Source: Terebella lapidaria
Lineage: Eukaryota > Annelida > Polychaeta > Terebellida > Terebellidae
Assembly: GCA_949152475.1 (NCBI GenBank)
Contig: OX424555.1
Coordinates: 17,254,868-17,318,867, forward strand
Direction: 5' to 3'
Length of the DNA: 64,000 nucleotides
In this document: one piece after another, positions 20,382 to 30,614 of the stretch
Numbering within the stretch: position 1 is the stretch's first letter
How the letters are laid out: the number at the start of each line of letters is the position of its first letter
Program-made: the position numbers and the translations under genes
Notes under the pieces: model-generated
Databases searched by the model: none
The model's input: only the letters and a program-made list of their open reading frames with translations
What the model was told of the DNA's origin: nothing

Positions 20382-22892
20382 CTACTGGTTTAACGACTGA
20401 GCCGTTGGCTCTGTCGGGGCCGACTTAATTTGGTTGCCGATTTGGTTAGGTACTGACAATACTTGATCTGTCCTTCGGTCAGTACCAGCACCTTTGGGTC
20501 GAAAAGTTAGTGGCTTCATGCCATTGCGCACTAAGACGTCTTTAAGCCGGAAACACCGCATCCAGCGATGGCCGGGCTTCTTGCAGAAGAAGCATACAGC
20601 TGATCGTCCGGGCTGTGGAGGCCGATCACCTTTAGTCGGGGCCGTAGTTCGTAGGACGGAATAGATAGCTGTCTCTTCACAGAGTCCATTCTTGTCGCTA
20701 AGGACGCTCTGGAAAGCTTCCGCCACCCATTCGCGTGAACAGGCTGGCACAGAATGTTCTTCACATCCTTGAAGGCCGGTCGTGTCACTGTCGGCAGGGT
20801 CGTAATAAGCCGCAACTTGTTCAGGGGTCGGCGTTCCTCCCTGATTGATCTGTCCCATAGCACAAGACAGTTCTTGGTCGACACAATCATCATCCGTGTA
20901 TCCGTTCACGGAGATGTCGGCACGTCGCGTGCCCTTTTGACGGTCTCTGTTTGTCCGTTGCTGACGGCTCTCAGCTTTGAGGACGGCCGTAAGTGCCTCA
21001 CTGTAACTATTGAAAGTGAGCACGCATAGTCTGTCGGCAATATGGTCGGGTTGGCCGTTGACGAACTGAGAGATCACTGTCCATTGCCGGGACTCTGGCG
21101 TCACATCATCAAACACTTGCTCAGCCAGAGCTTGAAGCCGTTCCAAGTAATGTTCCGCATTCTCTTTCCGCTCTCTTTTTAGAAACGGAAAGTCGTCCCT
21201 TTTGGACTGCCGACGAGGTGCAGGTTCCCAGCCCTCCAAGAGCTGACAACGGAACTCCTCCCAAGGAGTTTCGACCGGAATGTTCAGAGCTAACGCTTCG
21301 GCGCGGCTGCGCAGCGTACTCCGGAAGGTCGTTGTTTTATTCAGGTCGGAATATGTGAAGGCCGCAGTGAACTGTTCGAAACTCCGGATGTATTGGGTGA
21401 GATTGCCCTCCTTGAAGGTCGCACGCCATTGAGCCGTTTTAGCCGTAGCCAACGTTTGGGGCTCAGACGTGAGTCTCTGAGGCGTGGGCGTATCAACACT
21501 CACCACAGTCGGTGTGGTCGTAGCCGGATCCGCTGAAGTCGCGATGGCCGGAACAGTTGAAGTCGTAGTGGTCGGAACTGGCGGAGTCGCACTCGCTGGG
21601 ACAACCGGCGCGGTTGTCGCGGAGATGGCGAGCGAAGCGGCGGGTGGTGCCGGAGCGTAGCCAGAGTCACACGGTGCTTGCGTGGCTGGATCCGGTTGAC
21701 CATACGGTGGCGTCACCCACGGCACCCCGGTGGAGGGTGGAAAGATGGCCGGTGGTGGACATCGGTATACCGATCCGTTCGGGGCCACACCATGGTACGC
21801 TATTCCACTTTGCGCACCATGATAGCCGATATCTGTCGGAATACCACCATATCCAGTTGGTGGATTCACGTAGCCGACATGGGGGTGATAATATCCGACT
21901 GGCGATACACCGTATCCAGTGGTGTAGCCGATTGGCTGAGAGATCGGAGGTCCGATCATGGGCACAACACTTTCTGCCGGAGCAGACACAACTGGGTCTT
22001 GCGGCGGGGCGAAGCGTGGCTGTTCTCCGTCGGTCGGCGATGGTCGGGAAGCGGTCGGCGCGAGGGGGCGCGAGTCGGAGGCCGGCATGTCGGAGTCGTG
22101 AGGTCGGCGACTTGATGTCGACGGTGGTTGCCGCAGTCGCGCTGGTCGCGTGTGGTCGCGGAATTCCGTTACCGCGTCGCTGAGTTGTCGCCGTCGCGGA
22201 GATGTCGCGGTCGGGGCAGCAGCTGACGCCGGAACACTCCTCGGGGTAGATCTCGCCTGGCTGGGTCGAACGTACTCTACGACCGTTGGCTCGGTCGGTA
22301 TGCGCGAGTACATCTCTGACGCAGGGTCGTACCGTCTTGCCGATATCGATTGTACCGGAGGTCGGGATGCCGAATATGCGCTCGGCGGTACCAGTTCTGT
22401 AACATTGTCAGTGTCACAAACCCACTGCCGTATCCGAGAGTCACTTGGCGGGTGCGTCACCATGGACGTTTCTATGGTTACAGGCCGAACATTCACCGTA
22501 GGGGTTTCTGGGTCGACACCATCATACACATTTGCCCTTTGACGTGAGCGTGTATAGTCTCTGCCGATAAAGTCACTTTTCCAGGCTGCTCTAGCCGGCG
22601 TGGCCGAATACGCCCTTGCATGCGCACTTATAATGTCACTAACCGTGTGCAGGGGCGCTAGCGGGTCTTCACCGAGGTACTCCTCAATCAGGTCGACAGG
22701 CGGCGAAGCCGATCTCAGGGTCGAATGGTCGCCAACGGAGTCGAAAAGGCCGGTCGGTTGTTGCTCCTGTGACAACGGTACTGTGTCGCTCATGGCAACT
22801 GAGCGAGGGCCGGAAGGTCGGAAGGTCGGGTTCGGGTTGAACGTGACCTCTTCATCTGTCTGGTCGGGCGGCTTACCTCGAGCCGATGCCAT
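20382..22892 (-). CDS. gag: Gypsy element Gag
   Basis: 836 aa from the ATG at 22892-22890 (G at -3 and +4), only about 60 nt inside the 5' LTR. The first 350 residues are Pro/Ser/Arg-rich and low in complexity. Next comes a Tyr/Gly/Pro-rich stretch (GYTTGYGVSPVGYYHPHVGY), then an Ala/Pro/Thr-rich linker. A retrotransposon-Gag-type capsid region spans about residues 490-635 (TQYIRSFEQFTAAF, EFRCQLLEGWEP). One CCHC zinc knuckle (CFFCKKPGHRWMRC, spacing C-x2-C-x4-H-x4-C) lies near residue 765 and would bind RNA. The ORF ends in TAG (20384-20382). It is longer than most gypsy Gags, mainly through its disordered N-terminal half. Confidence 0.88.
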   Translation of the reverse strand: MASARGKPPDQTDEEVTFNPNPTFRPSGPRSVAMSDTVPLSQEQQPTGLFDSVGDHSTLRSASPPVDLIEEYLGEDPLAPLHTVSDIISAHARAYSATPARAAWKSDFIGRDYTRSRQRANVYDGVDPETPTVNVRPVTIETSMVTHPPSDSRIRQWVCDTDNVTELVPPSAYSASRPPVQSISARRYDPASEMYSRIPTEPTVVEYVRPSQARSTPRSVPASAAAPTATSPRRRQLSDAVTEFRDHTRPARLRQPPSTSSRRPHDSDMPASDSRPLAPTASRPSPTDGEQPRFAPPQDPVVSAPAESVVPMIGPPISQPIGYTTGYGVSPVGYYHPHVGYVNPPTGYGGIPTDIGYHGAQSGIAYHGVAPNGSVYRCPPPAIFPPSTGVPWVTPPYGQPDPATQAPCDSGYAPAPPAASLAISATTAPVVPASATPPVPTTTTSTVPAIATSADPATTTPTVVSVDTPTPQRLTSEPQTLATAKTAQWRATFKEGNLTQYIRSFEQFTAAFTYSDLNKTTTFRSTLRSRAEALALNIPVETPWEEFRCQLLEGWEPAPRRQSKRDDFPFLKRERKENAEHYLERLQALAEQVFDDVTPESRQWTVISQFVNGQPDHIADRLCVLTFNSYSEALTAVLKAESRQQRTNRDRQKGTRRADISVNGYTDDDCVDQELSCAMGQINQGGTPTPEQVAAYYDPADSDTTGLQGCEEHSVPACSREWVAEAFQSVLSDKNGLCEETAIYSVLRTTAPTKGDRPPQPGRSAVCFFCKKPGHRWMRCFRLKDVLVRNGMKPLTFRPKGAGTDRRTDQVLSVPNQIGNQIKSAPTEPTAQSLNQ

Positions 22893-22936
22893 CACTGCCG
22901 GTAATTCTGGGTTAGTAATCCGAGACTAGCTCAGAT

Positions 22937-22954
22937 CCTGGTCGAACGGCGCCA
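22937..22954 (-). promoter_or_regulatory. Primer-binding site of the gypsy element
   Basis: One base inside the 5' LTR the sense strand reads TGGCGCCGTTCGACCAGG. TGG pairs with the universal tRNA CCA end. TGGCGCC is shared with tRNA-Lys-type primer sites, but the rest does not match a tRNA that I recognise. Confidence 0.65.
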
Positions 22955-22955
22955 A

Positions 22956-23703
22956 TGTGAAGAATATCGTTCGATGGCCGATATTAGGCCGAATGTCTGT
23001 GATGGTTGTGTAATTCACAAGGCCGGCAGCTACAGTTCAATAATTTATTTGGGCGACAATGTCCAATGATTCAGACAGTCACATCAAGGCCGCAAACACA
23101 CCTACGTCCGGTGATTCCCTGTCGATAAGATATCCTAGATACTTTAGTCCTTCTCTATTACAGTTCACATATATGTAATCCACAATTCACCGATATAGTC
23201 CAATACGAGCACGGCCAAACTTCTCACAATATTTCAACACGTCTGTGCTCGCTGCGGCCATTTACTCAACTCCTAGAAAAAACTGCGGGGCCGGCAACAT
23301 GTGGTGTGGACTTTCCCGCCAAATGCATGCGGTGTTGTGATTGGATAGATGTGTGGTGGTATGAGCTGATGTCACCGGGAAAGTGGGTTTCCCCGGCGCG
23401 TGTCAAGACTTGTTATGCTTGTATCTGTGCACGTGATGTGAGCGGTGGGTGTGTCATGTTCTATGTTTAGAAGTAGTTGCTTGTGAAGGTCAAGGCCGAA
23501 ACTAACTGGGTCGCATGTACTGTATACTGGGCCGAAAGTGCGCGTGAACTGACCTGTGTTTGTCGATATGGTTCTGGGGTTATTTATGCTTGTGATCGTA
23601 TAGTCTGTACCTGTCCTGTATGTAAGTCATGTAGAATGAATGTTTGGTGTGGGAATATGTATGCGCGGGAGGGACGGGGGTTACAGTCGCTAAAATTACT
23701 ACA
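22956..23703 (-). repeat. 5' LTR of the gypsy-type element
   Basis: 748 bp, the same length as the LTR at 9739-10486. It holds the promoter and transcription start for the minus-strand transcript. The AATAAA signal on the minus strand lies at 23049-23044. CATA at 23704-23707 is the right target duplication. Confidence 0.9.
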
Positions 23704-23727
23704 CATATATTCGTCACATTAGTAGAT

Positions 23728-24017
23728 TCTCCTCATTGAAAATAGAGACAGAACGGTCACGACGAACTCCATTAGACCATGACCGTCATTTTCTCGCTGT
23801 CCCATTGGTTGATTATATATTCAGTCGTGAAATCACGCATCCGTAACCGTATTAACGTAAGATCGCTATTAGTAAAGTCTCCTCATTGAAAATAGAGACA
23901 CGACGGTCACGACGAACGCCATTAGACCGTGACCGTCATTTTCTCGCTGCCCGATTGGTTGATTATATATTCAGTCGTGAATCCACGCATCCGTAACCAT
24001 ATTAACGTAAGATCGCT
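23728..24017 (+). mobile_element. Two tandem copies of a 140-bp MITE
   Basis: Units 23728-23867 and 23878-24017 both run from TCTCCTCATTGAAAATAGAG to GTAAGATCGCT and differ at only a few bases. Inside, ACGGTCACGACGAAC and GACCGTCATT form an inverted pair. A diverged inverted copy lies at 8069-8200. Confidence 0.75.
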
Positions 24018-24252
24018 AGTATGACCTCAGTAATTCGCATGTGTTGAAGTCGACACCATATGAGTATAATTTTGCAAGTAACAGCCCGTGCGGCATGCAG
24101 TCAAAGGCCTTTGACAAATCGATGGCAATGACGCCGATATTTAAATTATTATCCAGTGCGTGTCGCCAGTCTTCAACGAGCCTGGATAATAGGTCTCTAC
24201 AACCGTGTTTTTTCCTGAAACCCGATAAAAAGTGATGAAAATAATCAGTCAT
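24018..24252 (-). pseudogene. Older LINE reverse transcriptase fragment, left half
   Basis: The minus strand encodes LSGFRKKHGCRDLLSRLVED, then VIAIDLSKAFDCMPHGLLLAKL, which are RT motifs preceding the catalytic YADD. It continues from the fragment at 30615-30735, which carries the preceding RT block. The plus-strand LINE between them therefore inserted into this older copy. Confidence 0.75.
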
Positions 24253-24499
24253 ATAGACATATATAGACATATAATTGGATACATGGATACATGCATTATA
24301 CGAGGATATATTTATGATACATTTCTGTGGATATACATACATCTGAAAGTTCACAATTGGAATACATATACATTACCAATCTCTCCAGCGATAAGTGAGT
24401 GGAATTTGTGTTTTACCGTCCGAGAAACCATCAAAACTTGGATTTTATTCTTGGATTTTGGAGGTTCCAGTGTGCACCAGCCCGTGACTATATGTCGCC

Positions 24500-26978
24500 A
24501 TGGCCAGTAACACTCGCCAGAGCCATCGAAAAAAGGCCACCGCGACTGCCCCGGCTGATCAGGCTAAGCAAATGACGTCTGTTACAGAACTCGAGGCCAC
24601 GCAAAATACTTCTGATAGCTGGCAAGATCTCGTAGACGGAATCTCACACAAAGAAGATGCGGATATTAAGGTACTGTTGAGGCGACTACTCACTGGCCAG
24701 CAAAACATTGTCAGACGCATAGACTCCCAAATCAATGCCGTGAAACAGTCGATAGATGAGGTTAAAATATCCGTCGATGAAAAAATTAAGGAAATTAACG
24801 CTAATGTTGACAAGGTCAAGGCTGACGTGACTGAGAGCGTGTCCATCATGCGACTTGACGTCCAAGCCCAACTCGACTCCTTGGAGCATCGCCTGAAGGC
24901 TGTGTATGAATCAGTCCATCCACCGTTTGAGCCAGAGAGAACGGTGGTTGTGATCAACCTTTCTGATGACGGGGGCACCACAGACAACCAGTGTCGACGT
25001 CTAATCACAGATGGTCTTCATAGGCGGATCCAGGGGGGGGGCGCACCCGGCGCGCGCCCCCCCCCCCCCCCCCCCCTAAAATGAGAAAAAGAGAGAGAGA
25101 GAGAAGAAAGAGAGAGAGAGAGGAGAGAGAGAAAAAAATAGGCCCTAGATTTGATATAGATAATATAAATATAATATCTAAGAGTGATAAGAATACAGTA
25201 AATCATGGGCGTAGATACGGGGGGGGGGGTCTTTTCACCTGAAATTCCAGGCTTAAACCCAACTGATCCAACAGCAAAAGAGTCAGTTTCAAGCATAAAA
25301 TATCCCGTTATATCCCCATCGATGGTCGGCCACAAGAGTGGATCTGGGGGGATGGGGTGTCCAAGGGTTCTGGTTCTGCCTTTTTCTTCCACTGGAACCC
25401 TCTCATTTAGCATAATTGACCGTTCCCGTGCAAGTTCCAAATTTGGCCCAGGGATTTGACTTCAATTGGTGCTACTTCTCCTGTATCTACTGATGATTAA
25501 AAAAGTAACTACTATCAGAAAAAAACATGTATTTCTGCTACCATAAGTGCCAAAGGCAGATCCAGGGGGTGGGGGACGCAAGCGGGCCTTGTCCACCCCT
25601 CCCGCTCCCCCCCCCCCCCCCCCCCAACACACACAAAATTAATATCGAAAATTTAGGGGGTAGTGTCAGTCAAGAGATGTCAAAATTCTTGATTGCGATA
25701 TGGCGCACATCTATCGGGAATATTAGTTCTGATGCATTTTTGTCACCAAATGCTTTGAGATATAATGAATTTGGCATTGGCATTATTTGGTATTGATGGT
25801 GTTATAAATAATTAGTCTGGATTTAATAACAATTGCTTGATTAAAAAAGGTGGTTTTAGTGAGTTTGTGTGAAATCTATACTCAGGAGAGGCCAGGAAGC
25901 TACTACAGAACATGAAAAGGGCACTGTCTTCTGGGGCCTTTCAGCGGACCCCAGACCCCCGGCCCCGAGGTGCTTGCCAGGCTCGCATTGGTCCACTCCC
26001 TTAAATCCTGGATCTTCCCCTGGATACACTACTCTCTTCATATACATTCATACTACTTCAATTACTAAAGGGGGCTTACGACGCACCACCCCCCTCCCAC
26101 ACACACACACACACACACAACCTGGAACCAAGCACCGTGTACTCATCCCTGATGAGTACACGAAATAGACATCCAAAAGTTCCAGAAATGTCTCCAGAAA
26201 CCACCCCAAATGCTCTCATAAAACAGAAAAAAATGCATGTACTTTGTTTGCGCCCCAATCCTCCCCCCCCCCTAATATAAATTCCTGGATCCGCCTCTGG
26301 TCTTGGTCTGAGCGACATTCCAATCATCAGAACGACACGACTAAGGCGTCAGGATCAGAAGACAGGTATCGTCAAAATTGAACTTGATAATCTCGCGGAT
26401 AAAATTAAGGTCTTGCGACGAAAGGGCAACCTCAAATCCAGGCAGGAATATAGTCGTACATACATCCGATCATCAAAGGCGCACGCGGAACGTGTGGCAG
26501 AGAATAATTTCAGAACCGTCATGGAAAATCTCCCGGATATGAAAATCGCTACCGGATGGCAGGTCACGGTCGCTTGGTGTTGCATGACAAACCACGTACC
26601 TCGTACGAACAGCCGTTACAGCAGCAAGCTGCATACTGGAACGAGACTGTCGACCGACAGGATAGTTCTCATCGAGTGTCACCACATCCGCCTCCAACTT
26701 CTGATCATCGGCAGCCACGCCATGCGTCAGTGCCAGAGTTTACATCATCGTCACATCAACGACCCGGGCCGGTACCTCAACCATCGCAACAGGGCCCCTG
26801 TGGCACAGTCCAGCAGGCCTCACCACCCTTCGTACCCACGGTCTCACAGCATCAGCCTGAACTTCTCGCCGCCTCCACGCCTCTCTCGCAGTCGCAGGCC
26901 ATCCATGGACATGGATATCCTGTGGTTGATCCGCCCCGTGCAAATTTTCCTGTATTCAACTTGACAGGACTGAGATGA
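24500..26978 (+). pseudogene. LINE ORF1, interrupted by a MITE and a frameshift
   Basis: It starts at an ATG in a perfect context (GCCATGG, 24500). The N-terminus is Lys/Ala/Thr-rich, followed by a long coiled coil (about residues 55-140, with repeated I/V heptads). Then VVVINLSDDG suggests the RRM-like part of LINE ORF1 proteins. At 25018 a MITE breaks the ORF. After its second target duplication (26304) the same frame resumes (GLSDIPIIRTTRLR, VKIELDNLADKIKVLRRKGN). Near 26545 the frame shifts once; the new frame carries a Gln/Pro/Ser/His-rich tail to TGA at 26976-26978. Functional ORF1 is lost in this copy, although ORF2 is intact. ORF1 proteins bind LINE RNA. Confidence 0.8.
25019..26299. 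mobile_element. hAT-like MITE complex inside LINE ORF1
   Basis: The left end is CATAGGCGGATCCAGG and the right end, inverted, CAGAGGCGGATCCAGG. GTCTT flanks it at 25014-25018 and 26300-26304. Deleting the insert and one GTCTT leaves an uninterrupted ORF1 frame, which confirms both borders and the 5-bp duplication. The interior is composite: poly-G/poly-C runs, purine-rich GA repeats (25085-25135), and a second pair of GGCAGATCCAGGGGG / CCTGGATCTTCCCCTGG ends at about 25557-26022 that looks like a nested relative. Confidence 0.85.
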
Positions 26979-29900
26979 ATCCAGTTACTGATATTAGTAT
27001 TACTGATGTCAAAACGCAAGGTATGAATGTTTCTTTTGTAACATGGAATGTACATGGAAAGGATACATTATTGAATGACGATGTACTCGGTTATTTAAGA
27101 TTATTCGATGTCATATGCCTCACAGAAACTTGGTCCAATGATGATTCAGATCTAGCAGGTATCCTAACTGAACATGTGTCATATTTTCTATACGGTCGTC
27201 GTAGACACCGTCGTGGTCGTAATCCCGGCGGCGTAGCAGTGTTTGTCCGTAAAATGTTCAAAAATGTATTCAAGTGTTATAAAATGTGTGACTATGGTAT
27301 TTTCATGAAAGTTGATAAGGCTCATGTGATTGATACAGAGAATGATATTATTATCGCATGCGTTTATATCCCGTGTGAAAATTCTTCATTTTATGACTCT
27401 CGGTTAGAAAGCAACGGAATACTTGAATTCCAAGATGAGCTGACCAAGGTATTGTCACATAATGCAGATGTAATTCTATTGGGAGACTTCAATGCTCGCA
27501 CTGCTGATTTACCCGACTTTATTACAGATGACAGTACACTTCATTTAGCATTTCCAGATTGGTGGCGTACTGATGATTTTACTGTTCCAAGGAAATCCAG
27601 AGACAGAATTGTTAATAATTTTGGACGTTCTTTGCTTGAACTATGTAAACAATGTGATGTACATATTCTAAACGGTCGATATATAACTGATAATGATGGT
27701 GAATTCACTTTTTGCTCGTCTACCGGACAAAGTGTTGTTGATTATATAATTGTCTCCACTGTACTGATGTCTAAAATGTCTAATTTTGTTGTTTCCAATA
27801 GGGATGAATCAGATCATTTTCCGATCAGCTGTTCCATGTCGGGTGTGTTAACTGGAGCTGAACCTCCCACACATGTTGTGACTGGGGGTCAGTGTTCAGT
27901 CTTTAGTCCTGTGAGATTTAGGTGGGATCCAGCCAAGTGTGACCAGTACAGGTCACTGCTCTGTGATGATGTGAGCAGTCGATATATGGAGGAGTTTAGA
28001 GCTCATGTTGAGAGGGGAGATGTTAATGGTGCTCTGTCCTGTATTGTAAATATTGTACATAGAGCTGGTGATTCAATGAAATGTCGTCCAAGGTTCAAAA
28101 CAATTGTAAATAATAACAAAATTAAGCATGCTGATTGGTGGGATTTGGAGTGTGACATAGCGAAGGCTGAAAAACAGCGTCTGTTGAAATCCTATAGAAT
28201 TGACAGATCAAAACCAGCATTAGAGGCTTATATTGTGTCGAAAAAAAAGTTTAAAGCCATTTGTCCCAATAGACAGGTTCATCACAAAAATGTAATGTAT
28301 AAAGATATTCGCGATTCGATGAGATGTAATAACAATGTTTGGTCTGTATTAAAAAATGTCAGTGCAAAACACACTAGTTGCAATGTTGATAATTCTATAA
28401 CACCTGTTCAGTGGAAAAAATATTTTTGTGATCTATTAAATGATAAACCGGAAATAGATGACAATTTCGCCCAAGTAGTAGCAAGTTTCCTTGCTGATCA
28501 TGACTCTCTATGTGAAAGCTGTGTTAATGATGAACCTTATATCCTAAATCACAAAATTGAATCACATGAAGTTGATGATGTGATTAAAGATGTATCCAAT
28601 GGTAAACAGCCTGGTATTGATGGTATAAGCTACGAATTTCTCAAGAATGCACCTGCAATTGTAATTGATAAACTATGTATATTATACAATTGTATTTTAA
28701 ATACAGGAATTTATCCAACTCAGTGGTCTGAAGCAATAATAAGTTCTTTATATAAAAAAGGATCACGGTCTGAAACAAGTAATTACCGAGGTATTTCATT
28801 ACTTTGTTGTTTGGGCAAATTATTCACAAAAATTTTAAACAATAGATTAGTTCTCTGGTGTGATACAAATCGAAAGATGCATGATGCACAGGGTGCCTAT
28901 CGAAAGGGACGTTCAACTGTTGATCAAATTTTCTCATTATATGCAATCATTCATAAATATCTACGAAATCGAGGCGGTCGATTTTATGTTGCATTCATTG
29001 ATTTTTCACGTGCTTTCGATAGCATCCCACATTCCATTTTGTGGTATCGTTTGCTGAATAAAGACATTCATGGTAAAATTATTACAGTTTTAAGATCAAT
29101 GTATTGTCAATTGCGTTCATGTGTAAAGACATCTGAGGGAATTACTGAATTTTTTACTTGTACAGTTGGTACTCGCCAAGGTTGCATGGTTAGTCCATTT
29201 TTATTCGCGTTGTACATAGATGAACTCGTTGAAAAATGTCACACAATAAATTGCCCCAGTGTATATATTGACAATGATTTTCCTAATATACATATGTTAT
29301 TGTACGCAGACGACATCTGCATTGTAAATGACACCGTGGGTAGATTACAAAACCATTTGAATATATTGAACCAATTTTGCACCGAAAATGGGTTGAAGGT
29401 TAATTTGTCAAAATCGAACGTTGTAGTCTTCAGAAACGGGGGTCACTTAAAGAAAAACGAACGTTTTTATTTCAATGGACAACAAATGGAATGCATAAAT
29501 CACTATAAATATTTGGGTATTGTATTTTCGTCGAGATTGACATGGTCACTGGCATTAAAGAATTTGTCATCTCAAGCTGAGAAAGCAGTATTTCAGTTGA
29601 AACGTTTCATAAAAGCTTGTGGAGGGATACCTCTCAAATTATCTTTAGATTTATTTGATAAATTGGTTGTGCCAATCCTGTTGTATGGTTCGGAAATATG
29701 GGGAACGAAAAAGCGTGAGTCTATTGAAATAGTACATCGAAAATTTTGCAAGTATATCTTGTCTGTTTCATATAATACATCTAATGCGGCAGCACTTGGT
29801 GAGCTGGGTCGACTGCCTTTGTCTGTTCTGTATAAGCATAGATGTATAAAATTTTGGTTGAAAGTTGTGCAGGATGATGAAACGAAAATACGAAATTCAC

Positions 29901-30448
29901 TCTATAAAATGATGAATCAATTTGACACTACAGGGGGTATGAATTGGGCATCTGAAATAAAACAACTTTTGTATATATGTGGGTTTGGGGAGGTATGGCT
30001 CAATCAAGGGGTTGGTAATACAGATATATTTTTATGTACATTAAAACAACGTCTGATTGATATATCCAGCCAAACTTGGCATGATGATGTTTCAACGAAC
30101 TCGAAGCTTGAATTATATTGTAAACACAAATACACTTTGGATTTTGAGTTATATTTATCATTAGATCATTATTGGAAACATAAAGTTGCACTCTCAAGAT
30201 TTAGATGTGGTAATCATAAATTAGCGATAGAACGTTATCGATATTTAAATTGGGACAAAGGTGACCGCCTTTGTCAGTATTGTAAAAACCATGGTGTAAA
30301 TGTAATTGAAAATGAAATTCACTTTCTTTTAGTATGTCCGATGTTGGGAAATCTACGCCGAACTTATTTGTCGAAACATATAACATCTTATGGTGAAACT
30401 GGAAACTTTGTAAAAAAATACTATCCTCTCGGAACCCTCAATGTATAA
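26975..30448 (+). CDS. LINE ORF2: AP endonuclease and reverse transcriptase
   Basis: An intact 1157-aa ORF. The N-terminal endonuclease/exonuclease/phosphatase domain has FVTWNVHG (near residue 19), LTETW (48), GDFNAR (169) and SDHFPI (278); it would nick target DNA. The RT domain starts near 541 (GKQPGIDGISYEF), with YRGISLL, AYRKGRSTVDQ, FIDFSRAFDSIPH, GTRQGCMVSPFLF and the catalytic YADD near 776-779. A CCHC zinc motif (CQYC...H...C) lies near 1099-1121. The start codon overlaps the ORF1 stop as ATGA, typical of termination-reinitiation. With no stop or frameshift this is the best-preserved gene of the element and suggests recent activity. Codon use is AT-rich, unlike the GC-rich gypsy element nearby. 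Confidence 0.93.
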   Translation: MNPVTDISITDVKTQGMNVSFVTWNVHGKDTLLNDDVLGYLRLFDVICLTETWSNDDSDLAGILTEHVSYFLYGRRRHRRGRNPGGVAVFVRKMFKNVFKCYKMCDYGIFMKVDKAHVIDTENDIIIACVYIPCENSSFYDSRLESNGILEFQDELTKVLSHNADVILLGDFNARTADLPDFITDDSTLHLAFPDWWRTDDFTVPRKSRDRIVNNFGRSLLELCKQCDVHILNGRYITDNDGEFTFCSSTGQSVVDYIIVSTVLMSKMSNFVVSNRDESDHFPISCSMSGVLTGAEPPTHVVTGGQCSVFSPVRFRWDPAKCDQYRSLLCDDVSSRYMEEFRAHVERGDVNGALSCIVNIVHRAGDSMKCRPRFKTIVNNNKIKHADWWDLECDIAKAEKQRLLKSYRIDRSKPALEAYIVSKKKFKAICPNRQVHHKNVMYKDIRDSMRCNNNVWSVLKNVSAKHTSCNVDNSITPVQWKKYFCDLLNDKPEIDDNFAQVVASFLADHDSLCESCVNDEPYILNHKIESHEVDDVIKDVSNGKQPGIDGISYEFLKNAPAIVIDKLCILYNCILNTGIYPTQWSEAIISSLYKKGSRSETSNYRGISLLCCLGKLFTKILNNRLVLWCDTNRKMHDAQGAYRKGRSTVDQIFSLYAIIHKYLRNRGGRFYVAFIDFSRAFDSIPHSILWYRLLNKDIHGKIITVLRSMYCQLRSCVKTSEGITEFFTCTVGTRQGCMVSPFLFALYIDELVEKCHTINCPSVYIDNDFPNIHMLLYADDICIVNDTVGRLQNHLNILNQFCTENGLKVNLSKSNVVVFRNGGHLKKNERFYFNGQQMECINHYKYLGIVFSSRLTWSLALKNLSSQAEKAVFQLKRFIKACGGIPLKLSLDLFDKLVVPILLYGSEIWGTKKRESIEIVHRKFCKYILSVSYNTSNAAALGELGRLPLSVLYKHRCIKFWLKVVQDDETKIRNSLYKMMNQFDTTGGMNWASEIKQLLYICGFGEVWLNQGVGNTDIFLCTLKQRLIDISSQTWHDDVSTNSKLELYCKHKYTLDFELYLSLDHYWKHKVALSRFRCGNHKLAIERYRYLNWDKGDRLCQYCKNHGVNVIENEIHFLLVCPMLGNLRRTYLSKHITSYGETGNFVKKYYPLGTLNV

Positions 30449-30614
30449 AAGATTTAGCTGCGTTTTTATATCACGCATTTAATCATCATCGTAAAATCAA
30501 TGAATTGTAAATTGTTCTAAAAATATATATATGTACATGTATCATTTTGCCTTGCTGTTGCACTCTTCTGTACATGCACATGGGCCCGAGGCCTTTAGTG
30601 GATAAAGTTATTCA

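Larger units (their letters stand above)
9739..23703 (-). mobile_element. Complete Ty3/gypsy LTR retrotransposon, 14 kb
   Basis: Two 748-bp direct repeats (9739-10486 and 22956-23703) begin TGTGAAG and end ACTACA, and a CATA duplication flanks them (9735-9738, 23704-23707). Reading on the minus strand from 23703 the order is 5' LTR, primer site, gag, protease, RT-RNase H-truncated integrase, a 1.3-kb non-coding stretch, a two-part extra ORF, and the 3' LTR. The protease-RT-RNase H-integrase order is that of Ty3/gypsy. I count five substitutions between the LTRs by eye, so the insertion is young. The element is unusually long because of an extra ORF and a 1380-bp duplication inside pol. Confidence 0.93.
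24253..30614 (+). mobile_element. Full-length LINE with ORF1 and APE-RT ORF2
   Basis: The borders come from the interrupted RT fragment on both sides and from a diverged direct repeat TGAAA(A)TAAT..GTCAT (24236-24252, 30615-30630), a probable target duplication. The order is a short 5' UTR, ORF1 from 24500, a hAT-like insertion at 25019-26299, ORF2 at 26975-30448, and a short 3' UTR ending near CATGGGCCCGAGGCCTTTAG. The clade was not determined; an apurinic-type endonuclease and a C-terminal CCHC place it outside the site-specific endonuclease lineages. Confidence 0.85.

Noticed and set aside
24559-25008. 149-codon minus-strand ORF
   Set aside because: It is antisense to the coiled-coil coding LINE ORF1, which explains its open frame.
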